DNA of 5,036 nucleotides from Candidatus Peregrinibacteria bacterium (GTDB taxonomy: Bacteria > Patescibacteriota > Gracilibacteria > UM-FILTER-43-11): contig DAOWGG010000108.1 of assembly GCA_030637565.1 (NCBI GenBank), forward strand, positions 1 through 5,036, written 5' to 3'. How positions within the stretch are numbered: position 1 is the first letter of the stretch; each line of letters starts with the position of its first letter. A program made the position numbers and the translations under genes. Below, piece by piece: positions 1 through 5,036 of the stretch. Under the pieces are notes generated by a model. It saw only the letters and a list, made by a program, of their open reading frames with translations, was not told where the DNA came from and did not search any database.

Positions 1-2
1 AA

Positions 3-800
3 GTCAGTAAAGTTCAAAATGCGGTTGTAAAATCTTTCTGGGAGCATGAATACGCCAACACGGGTGATCGTGAAAAGCAGGAAATGATTCCGTATTTCAG
101 TTCTAAATTTGGTCCGTTTATCACCAATACAACTATTCGTAATATTATCGGTCAGCCGAAGAGTGCGTTTAATGTTCGTGAAATTATGGATAACCAAAAG
201 ATCCTTTTGGTGAATCTATCAAAAGGTAAAATTGGAGACGTAAACGCCCAGCTTCTCGGTTTGATTTTTGTGAATAAAATCAACATGGCTGCCATGGGTC
301 GTCAGGAAATTCCAAAAGCCGATCGTAAAGATTTTTATATGTATGTGGATGAATTCCAAAACTTTGCTACAGATACATTTGCATCAATTCTTTCCGAAGC
401 ACGTAAGTATCGTCTGTCGCTTATTATGGCGCATCAGTATATTTCTCAGCTCACCAAAACCCCAACGGGTAAAGATGATTCTCGTGTACGTGATGCAGTA
501 TTTGGTAATGTGGGTAGTATGCTTAGCTTTAAGGTGGGTGCCGATGATGCGGAATATCTCGCAAAAGAATACGCTCCACTACTTTCTGAGCAAGACATTC
601 TGAGCATTGCTAACTACAGCGCTTACATTAAATTGAACATCAATAACACCACCTCTCGTCCATTCTCACTCAAAACCATTTGGGATCCACAGGGGAATGA
701 TAAGATGGCTGAAGTGCTCAAGAAATACTCACGTATGAAGTACGGTCGAAAACGCATGTTCGTCGATCAGGAAATCGAAGCACGATTGGGAATCATTTAA
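3..800 (+). CDS. Type IV secretion/conjugation ATPase, VirD4/TraG/VirB4-like, C-terminal part (5'-truncated by window)
   Basis: This is the C-terminal ~265 residues of a P-loop ATPase of the conjugation/type IV secretion superfamily, which would drive DNA or protein transfer at the inner membrane. The frame stays open from position 3, so the ATG at 84 is internal and the Walker A part lies outside the window. A Walker B strand ending in Asp-Glu is visible (MYVDEFQNF, D116/E117 counted from position 3). It is followed by the SEARKYR helix and the LIMAHQY strand with its glutamine sensor, in the order seen in TraG/VirD4-type and DUF87-type ATPases. The stretch NQKILLVNLSKGKIG before Walker B is also typical. 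The end (KKYSRMKYGRKRMFVDQEIEARLG) is a basic/charged tail. Such proteins are frequent in CPR genomes. VirB4-like and VirD4-like coupling proteins cannot be separated without the N-terminus. Family is confident; exact subfamily is not. Confidence 0.85.
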   Translation, partial: VSKVQNAVVKSFWEHEYANTGDREKQEMIPYFSSKFGPFITNTTIRNIIGQPKSAFNVREIMDNQKILLVNLSKGKIGDVNAQLLGLIFVNKINMAAMGRQEIPKADRKDFYMYVDEFQNFATDTFASILSEARKYRLSLIMAHQYISQLTKTPTGKDDSRVRDAVFGNVGSMLSFKVGADDAEYLAKEYAPLLSEQDILSIANYSAYIKLNINNTTSRPFSLKTIWDPQGNDKMAEVLKKYSRMKYGRKRMFVDQEIEARLGII

Positions 801-806
801 GGAGGT
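798..806 (+). promoter_or_regulatory. Orphan Shine-Dalgarno-like sequence overlapping the ATPase stop
   Basis: TAAGGAGGT matches the canonical anti-Shine-Dalgarno complement over nine bases, and its first three bases are the ATPase stop codon. No ATG, GTG or TTG lies within the usual 5-10 nt downstream. The only frame not stopped at once has ten codons and no standard start. It is therefore seen as a ribosome-binding motif without a visible gene. It may be a remnant of a lost downstream gene in the secretion operon, or chance. Confidence 0.4.
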
Positions 807-824
807 CAGATAAAGTTATAGTTA

Positions 825-850
825 GCTTAATTCTTACTGCTTAATCCTTA
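825..850 (+). repeat. 12-bp imperfect direct repeat upstream of the 7TM-gene promoter
   Basis: GCTTAATTCTTA (825-836) and GCTTAATCCTTA (839-850) agree at 11 of 12 bases with a 14-bp period. They lie just upstream of the predicted -35 area of the 7TM gene. The arrangement could be a regulator site, but no binding protein is known and AT-rich sequence makes chance similarity possible. Confidence 0.35.
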
Positions 851-873
851 ATGCTGTTTTCTGTGTGATTTTC

Positions 874-882
874 TGCTAAAAT
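874..882 (+). promoter_or_regulatory. Probable extended -10 promoter for the 7TM gene
   Basis: TGCTAAAAT fits the extended -10 consensus TGnTATAAT with one mismatch in the hexamer. No good -35 hexamer is present at 16-18 bp spacing (TGTTTT at 855-860 is the best), as is common for extended -10 promoters. Transcription would start near 889, giving a leader of about 20 nt before the ATG at 910. No Shine-Dalgarno motif precedes that ATG. This suggests the 7TM gene starts a new transcript, separate from the ATPase gene. Confidence 0.45.
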
Positions 883-909
883 ACCCATGCTTTTTTTAAC
901 GATAGAATC

Positions 910-2406
910 ATGCGAAAAATATTAGTCAGTTTCCTCATAGGCCTTTTTTTATTCCCTCAATTGGTCAGTGCAGCCGTGAGTTTCGATCTAAACAATGTAC
1001 GTGCGGTGATTAATTCTGAAAGTACTGTGCAGGTCGAAAAAAACATCATTTTTGATGCTTCTCAATCCTTTCTGCCCGACGAAAAGGCTCAAACCTCTTA
1101 TTCGTGGGATTTCGGAGACAATAGTGGATATCAAACAGGGGTTGAAGTCGTTCACTCTTATGCTCAGCCAGGAGATTATTTAGTTACTTTATCAGTTACG
1201 CAGAACGGAGAAACCGCTTCAATCGCTCGGAGCGTCGTGGCTTACGAGAAGCTATTTTTGCTTTTAACCGATGTAACCGAACGCCGTGCCAGTGTTGAAA
1301 ACTTAACACAAAAAGCTTTCGAGAAAGGAATATTTATCAATACGATTGAAAGTTTCGATAGCACCACAGCGTTTATGTCAGAGGAGGCTCTTTCTAAAAA
1401 GTTAATTGAGGAAGTGGATATAATCCGTAACGTCGATGCCATTGCGATTTGGACGACTCGTGGAAGTGGAATCAACGCACTCACACGGTTGATCCGTGAG
1501 CGACATGAAGTGCAAGACGCCCTATCCGATAAAACCATTTTAGTGGTGTCCGACAAAAACTTGAAAACACTTGGGCGTATTATGCAGAGCAATTTCGATA
1601 TTATTAAACCCAAGCAAATTGTTATTATGCGAGAGCATAAGCTTGAAGATTTGATTCGAATGCCAAGCGCCGACGCTTTTGTGAAAGATTTAGAAGCAGG
1701 AGTGGCTGAGCATCGTATTATTAACGCCGAAACACGCAATGTGAGCGTTTGGAACTCGATTTCTTATTTGGTGAATTTTATGATCAGCCAAGGAATCCCA
1801 AGCAACACTATCGTACTTTTACTCATGCTTCCCGTTATTGCTACTATTATTGCCTTTTTAAAGCAGGTGGTGGGAATCACCACCTTCGGTCTTTATACTC
1901 CCGCGATCATCACACTTTCATTTTTGGCATTGGGGCTTAAATTCGGATTGAGCATTTTGGTTATCATTTTGGTAACAGGAGCCATTTTACGTAAAGCGCT
2001 TGGTTCAATACGGTTACTCCACATTCCACGAATTGCCATTGTATTCACCATTTCGACGCTAATTATTTTATTAATGTTGGCCTTCGGAACTTATCTTGGA
2101 GTTAGTAATTTGGCTTCGATCGCCGTTTTCCCAATGCTGATCATTACCACTCTTGCCGAGAAATTCGTAAGTGCTCAAAGTGGAAAAGGGGTTTATGCGG
2201 CGGCACTTTTAATGCTCGAAACAACCGTGGTGTCCCTCATCTGCTACTGGGTGGTGGAATGGCAATTTTTACAAAATTTAATGCTCAGTTATCCAGAAAT
2301 AATTTTATTACTCATTTTAGTAAATCTCGGTTTAGGTCGCTGGAGTGGACTTCGCTTCTTTGAATACATTCGCTTCCGCGAAGTCATGAGACATGCCGAA
2401 GAATAA
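910..2406 (+). CDS. PKD-domain, 7-TM membrane protein (7TM_transglut/UUP1-like C-terminus)
   Basis: This 498-residue protein has four visible parts. Residues 1-21 are a signal peptide (MRKIL, hydrophobic core, LVSA-A cleavage site). Residues ~22-113 are a PKD beta-sandwich with the WDFGD motif (66-70) and HSYAQPGDYLVTLSV. Residues ~115-280 are an alternating beta/alpha region (strands LFLLLT, IFINTI, VDAIAIW, KTILVVSD, QIVIM) that I cannot assign. Residues ~299-476 form seven hydrophobic helices. The 7TM part carries hallmarks of the module normally fused to an inactive transglutaminase in proteobacteria: GITTFGLYTPAIITLSF, LLHIPRIAIVFT and FPMLIITTLAEKF. Here PKD plus the alpha/beta region takes the place of the transglutaminase. 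The N-terminal 290 residues should be extracytoplasmic. In other bacteria such proteins are encoded beside RimK-like ATP-grasp ligases, as here (gene at 2543). The start is firm: an in-frame TAA at 877 precedes it, with no other ATG between. Biochemical role unknown; possibly a membrane sensor or transporter-like partner of the ligase. Confidence 0.85.
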   Translation: MRKILVSFLIGLFLFPQLVSAAVSFDLNNVRAVINSESTVQVEKNIIFDASQSFLPDEKAQTSYSWDFGDNSGYQTGVEVVHSYAQPGDYLVTLSVTQNGETASIARSVVAYEKLFLLLTDVTERRASVENLTQKAFEKGIFINTIESFDSTTAFMSEEALSKKLIEEVDIIRNVDAIAIWTTRGSGINALTRLIRERHEVQDALSDKTILVVSDKNLKTLGRIMQSNFDIIKPKQIVIMREHKLEDLIRMPSADAFVKDLEAGVAEHRIINAETRNVSVWNSISYLVNFMISQGIPSNTIVLLLMLPVIATIIAFLKQVVGITTFGLYTPAIITLSFLALGLKFGLSILVIILVTGAILRKALGSIRLLHIPRIAIVFTISTLIILLMLAFGTYLGVSNLASIAVFPMLIITTLAEKFVSAQSGKGVYAAALLMLETTVVSLICYWVVEWQFLQNLMLSYPEIILLLILVNLGLGRWSGLRFFEYIRFREVMRHAEE

Positions 2407-2412
2407 TCTTTC

Positions 2413-2479
2413 TTCGAAATTTCTAATTTAAAATTCAAAATAACCAATTTTCATTGAATGATTAATTAGAAATTTAGAA
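2413..2479. repeat. Imperfect 16-bp inverted repeat in the intergenic spacer
   Basis: Arms at 2413-2428 and 2464-2479 are reverse complements with one mismatch. The inner 12 bp (AAATTTCTAATT / AATTAGAAATTT) are perfect. The 35-nt loop can itself pair (ATTC 2433-2436 with GAAT 2456-2459, and AAAAT 2437-2441 with ATTTT 2447-2451), so the transcript could fold into a long, weak, AT-only hairpin. It has no G+C-rich stem or clean U-tract, so it is not a convincing terminator. It may be a dispersed palindromic element or an mRNA processing site between the two genes. Confidence 0.6.
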
Positions 2480-2526
2480 TTTAAAATTCTTTGGAAATTG
2501 ATGATTAGTAATTCAAAATTCAAAAT
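2425..2526 (+). repeat. Short AT-rich direct repeats (AATTTAAAATTC / AATTCAAAAT)
   Basis: AATTTAAAATTC occurs exactly at 2425-2436 and 2478-2489, and with one change (AATTCAAAATTC) at 2510-2521. The shorter unit AATTCAAAAT occurs at 2432, 2510 and 2517, the last two overlapping at a 7-bp period. A related GTTCAAAAT lies after the next gene at 4921. This kind of low-complexity TTTAAAATTC sequence is, from general knowledge, frequent between genes in CPR genomes. Its role is unknown. Confidence 0.6.
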
Positions 2527-2542
2527 TTAATCAAAGATAAAG

Positions 2543-4909
2543 ATGTGGTTCTTCCATAATCCAGGGTTGCTCGGCATCAATGCTAGAAACCTGAAATACA
2601 TCAAAGCGTATAATCCAAAAAAAGCCATTATGATGGCGGATAGTAAAATCAAAACCAAAAATTTCCTGTCTGCAAGAGGGATTCCTGTGGCCAAATTATA
2701 CAGCTCTATCCACAACAAAAAAGAATTGGAAAGCTTTGATTGGAGCAGCTTGCCCAATTCCTTTGTCGTAAAACCCAATTCGGGTTACGGAGGCGAGGGG
2801 ATTTTGATTATCACTGGAAGAAAGGGGGGGAATTGGCTCCAAGGGAACGGAAAGATAATGACACAAGAAGAATTAGAGCGGCATATTCTCGATATTCTTG
2901 ATGGTCGATATTCTTTGGCAAATATATCCGATATTGCCTTTTTCGAACAACGACTTGAAGCCCCTGAACCTTTTAATAAAATGTCCTACAAGGGTCTCCC
3001 CGATATTCGTGTGGTGACTCATAATCTTATCCCTGTAATGGCGATGATGAGGCTCCCTACCGAAGAATCACAAGGAAAGGCCAATGTTCATTTAGGAGGA
3101 GTAGCCATCGGAATCGATATCGCAAAAGGTGAAATGACTTACGTCACTCAATACAACAAAGAAATTGATAGTATTCCAGGAGAAGGTCCTGTAAAGGGGA
3201 CCAAAACTCCACACTGGGATGAAATACTGCTCATTACTTCCAGGGTGCAAGACATCACAAATCTCGGTTTCGCAGCGGTCGATATCACACTCGATAAGAG
3301 CGGTCCGATGCTACTCGAAATTAACGCACGTGCTGGGCTAGCAGTGCAAATTGCTAATATGGCACCGCTTCGTCGTCGATTAGAGCGCATTGAGGGAATT
3401 AAGGTAGCTTCACCCGAAAAAGGGGTGCGTATTGCTCAGGACATCTTTGGTCACAAGATCGAAAATAAAGAGGAGCAAAAAGTACCCAATAAACCCGTGG
3501 TCGGAAATCTAGAGCGCATTGAGGTAATGGGGAGAAAGGGGAATAAAAAAATTATTGCTCAAATCGATCCGAATATCGAAAAATCAATTTTGGATCAAAA
3601 AGTGGCAGAAGAAATTAAATTGGACGATGATGGTTACTGCAAATTCAATTTATCTGGGCATCGCTTGCAAACGGTTGTGGAAACAAAAGATTTTAGTGAG
3701 AAGAAATTTAAAATGATTGTGGGTCAACGCGACTTGCGTAATTTTTTGATCGACCCAACCAAACATATGGCTGTTGAAAAAATGGAATCTGATCAAAGCT
3801 CAAGTATTGCTCATATTGTGCGGCAATTCAGCATTCAAGAACTAAGTAATATCGACGAAGAATTATTTAAAATTGATGGTGAAATTCGACTACTCGCTCA
3901 TTTAAAACCTATCAATCTTCAAGATGAACACAATAAATTTTTAGTCGATCCAACCTACAATCCGCAGTTTGAATATAAGCCATTAAAATTCAATCCAAAA
4001 AACTTATACACTCGTTTAGATCGCATCGAATTCCCAGATTCATCCATAGGTGTTTTATGGAGAAAAAAGGCCGATGAAATCAGGCGAAAAATTGAACTTT
4101 TAGAAGCACGTGGAACGGATCAATTCACTGAAAAGTCCATTCAGTTGTACGGTGCACCCGACGAAAAACTACTTGAACAAGCAATGGACGAGATAAAAGA
4201 AATGCCTGATAAATTCCCAGAAGCCGGTAAAATTTTAACCGTTAAAGAGGCTAAGAAATTATTTGAACAAGCGATCGAAGAATTTGGATTGAAAGGATGG
4301 AGTGTAAAAATTAAAAAAGATATGGTTTCAGACGCGATCGCTGGAAAGGAAAATTCAGTAATGCTTCGTGAAGGGGCAACTTTCTCGGAAGAACGCTTAA
4401 AAGGAACCATTGCCCATGAAATTGAAACGCACGTGTTTACGGCAATGAATGGAAGCCAACAGCCTTATAAAATATTCCAAAGAGGTTTGGCGGACTATTT
4501 AATGACGGAGGAGGGTTTGGCGGTTTATAATCAAGAACAAACCGAGTCTAGCGCAACGCCAAAAAAATACTGGCCCGCCTCATCAGTGGTTGGGATTCAC
4601 ACAGCGATCAATGGATCTTTTGCTGATGTATATGCCGAAGTGGTGAATCTTGGTTTTGGGATTGAAAGAGCTTGGAAAGTGGCGCTGAAAGCTAAACGAG
4701 GAATTTCTGACACTGCACAGCCAGGGGCATTCACCAAGGATTTCGTTTATTTTAAGGGATATCGGATGATATTAGACTTCATAAAAAATGGAGGAGATTT
4801 GAAAAAGCTTTATTATGGAAAAATCAATTTGGAAGATCTCGATATCGTCAAAAAAGTGAAAGGGCTCAAATCACCCACTTTTTTACCCGCTCATTTGAGA
4901 GGAGAATAA
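2543..4909 (+). CDS. ATP-grasp (alpha-L-glutamate ligase-like) / RimB-type retropepsin-like / DUF1704 metallopeptidase fusion
   Basis: This 788-residue cytoplasmic protein (no signal peptide or TM) has three domains. Residues 1-~300 resemble the alpha-L-glutamate ligase-like ATP-grasp family end to end: GLLGINARN, FVVKP with K77, glycine loop NSGYGGEGI (79-87), SYKGLPDIRVV, MRLPTEESQGKANVHLGG, and the metal ligands D247, E259 and N261 (LLEINARAG). It should use ATP to join an amino acid to a carboxylate. Residues ~320-408 match the retropepsin-like 'ATP-dependent zinc protease' (RimB) fold, ending in MIVGQRDLRNFLIDPTK. The active-site DTG is DPN (342-344), so activity is doubtful. Residues ~428-788 are a full DUF1704 (QEGLA-motif, MATCAP-like) peptidase: H625, E626 and H630 in HEIETH, NGSQQP, E656/E657 in TEEGLA, and FTKDFVYFKGY. 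ATG 2543 is the first start after an in-frame TAA at 2528; only a weak purine stretch precedes it. It lies 136 nt after the 7TM gene and is probably co-expressed. Domain calls are firm; substrate and direction of chemistry are inference. Confidence 0.88.
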   Translation: MWFFHNPGLLGINARNLKYIKAYNPKKAIMMADSKIKTKNFLSARGIPVAKLYSSIHNKKELESFDWSSLPNSFVVKPNSGYGGEGILIITGRKGGNWLQGNGKIMTQEELERHILDILDGRYSLANISDIAFFEQRLEAPEPFNKMSYKGLPDIRVVTHNLIPVMAMMRLPTEESQGKANVHLGGVAIGIDIAKGEMTYVTQYNKEIDSIPGEGPVKGTKTPHWDEILLITSRVQDITNLGFAAVDITLDKSGPMLLEINARAGLAVQIANMAPLRRRLERIEGIKVASPEKGVRIAQDIFGHKIENKEEQKVPNKPVVGNLERIEVMGRKGNKKIIAQIDPNIEKSILDQKVAEEIKLDDDGYCKFNLSGHRLQTVVETKDFSEKKFKMIVGQRDLRNFLIDPTKHMAVEKMESDQSSSIAHIVRQFSIQELSNIDEELFKIDGEIRLLAHLKPINLQDEHNKFLVDPTYNPQFEYKPLKFNPKNLYTRLDRIEFPDSSIGVLWRKKADEIRRKIELLEARGTDQFTEKSIQLYGAPDEKLLEQAMDEIKEMPDKFPEAGKILTVKEAKKLFEQAIEEFGLKGWSVKIKKDMVSDAIAGKENSVMLREGATFSEERLKGTIAHEIETHVFTAMNGSQQPYKIFQRGLADYLMTEEGLAVYNQEQTESSATPKKYWPASSVVGIHTAINGSFADVYAEVVNLGFGIERAWKVALKAKRGISDTAQPGAFTKDFVYFKGYRMILDFIKNGGDLKKLYYGKINLEDLDIVKKVKGLKSPTFLPAHLRGE
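3381..3524 (+). repeat. 15-bp in-frame direct repeat within the fusion gene
   Basis: TAGAGCGCATTGAGG occurs exactly at 3381-3395 and 3510-3524, 129 bp (43 codons) apart and in the same reading frame. It encodes LERIE at residues 280-284 and 323-327. The pair flanks the linker between the ATP-grasp and the retropepsin-like domains. Recombination between the copies would remove the linker without a frameshift. Whether this reflects duplication or chance cannot be judged here. Confidence 0.5.
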
Positions 4910-5036
4910 AATACATTAGAGTTCAAAATATTCATGATTATTAAAAATATGAGAAGGGTTTTTTCATGTATTCCAGAACAATAAACTTAATTTTAATTTA
5001 AGTATTATTTTAATATTATTTAATACTATTATTCTA
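4910..5036. other. AT-rich noncoding tail with weak inverted repeats
   Basis: There is no supportable gene here. A weak hairpin can form at 4949-4967 (ATGAGAA against TTTTCAT around GGGTT, with one G-T pair), and the six T's at 4959-4964 fall inside it rather than after it. Further on, AGTATTA (5001-5007) pairs with TAATACT (5021-5027) around a TAATATTA palindrome (5011-5018), and CTTAA (4986-4990) pairs with TTAAG (4998-5002). These could mark transcript ends or a promoter of a gene beyond the window. None is a canonical intrinsic terminator. Confidence 0.4.

Noticed and set aside
343..603. 86-residue plus-strand frame inside the secretion ATPase
   Set aside because: It overlaps the Walker B region of the ATPase in another frame and has no recognisable domain.
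887..925. 12-codon ORF overlapping the start of the 7TM gene, considered as a leader peptide
   Set aside because: Its ATG would sit at or upstream of the predicted transcription start (~889), it has no ribosome-binding site, and there is no attenuator-like structure.
1242..1739. 165-residue open frame on the minus strand inside the 7TM gene
   Set aside because: It lies fully opposite a gene with clear signal peptide, PKD and membrane domains. Its translation is Ser/Ile/Leu-rich without any motif, as expected of an antisense shadow.
2413..2479. Intrinsic terminator after the 7TM gene
   Set aside because: The stem is almost pure A/T with a 35-nt loop and is not followed by a clean T-tract, so the two genes may still share a transcript.
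2407..2542. CRISPR array or leader
   Set aside because: The repeats are only 10-12 bp, low-complexity and irregularly spaced (one pair overlapping), with no unique spacers of constant length.
4141..4410. 89-residue minus-strand frame (also 3148-3390 and 2527-2778) opposite the fusion gene
   Set aside because: All are antisense to strongly conserved ATP-grasp and DUF1704 sequence and have low-complexity translations.
4934..4984. 16-codon plus-strand mini-ORF (MIIKNMRRVF...) after the fusion gene
   Set aside because: It has no Shine-Dalgarno sequence and no conserved feature, and it lies in AT-rich sequence where short ORFs arise by chance.

Overview
The window is a moderately AT-rich stretch with three same-strand genes. 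It looks like a Candidate Phyla Radiation (Patescibacteria) genome, perhaps a Peregrinibacteria/Gracilibacteria-type lineage. This placement is inferred from gene content: a conjugation-type ATPase of the kind common in these genomes, a 7TM/ATP-grasp/DUF1704 cassette, and AT-rich intergenic repeats. It is not shown by any marker gene. All three genes stop with TAA and none contains an in-frame TGA over roughly 1,550 codons. This argues against the UGA-as-glycine code of Absconditabacteria and some Gracilibacteria.

Layout: (1) Positions 3-800 hold the 3' part of a VirD4/TraG/VirB4-like type IV secretion ATPase, open at the left edge. (2) Positions 801-909 are a short intergenic region. It has a 9-nt Shine-Dalgarno-like match fused to the preceding stop but no usable start codon, a short direct repeat, and a likely extended -10 promoter. 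(3) Positions 910-2406 encode a secreted-N-terminus, 7-TM membrane protein: signal peptide, PKD domain, unassigned alpha/beta domain, then a C-terminal 7TM module of the kind usually fused to an inactive transglutaminase. (4) Positions 2407-2542 are an AT-rich spacer with a 16-bp imperfect inverted repeat and short direct repeats. (5) Positions 2543-4909 encode a 788-residue multidomain protein: an alpha-L-glutamate-ligase-like ATP-grasp domain, a degenerate RimB-type retropepsin-like domain (DTG replaced by DPN), and a complete DUF1704 (MATCAP-like) metallopeptidase with HEIETH and EEGLA motifs. (6) Positions 4910-5036 are very AT-rich noncoding sequence.

How the genes may work together: in proteobacteria, a 7TM/inactive-transglutaminase protein, a RimK-like ATP-grasp ligase and a retropepsin-like 'ATP-dependent zinc protease' form a conserved neighbourhood. 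Here the ligase and the retropepsin-like domain are fused, a second and apparently intact peptidase is added at the C-terminus, and the 7TM partner lies just upstream. The most interesting reading is a membrane-linked amino-acid ligation/removal system in which one polypeptide carries both the ligase and the peptidase. The chemistry of each domain is inferred from its family. The substrate cannot be read from this window. The secretion ATPase upstream is probably a separate transcription unit.
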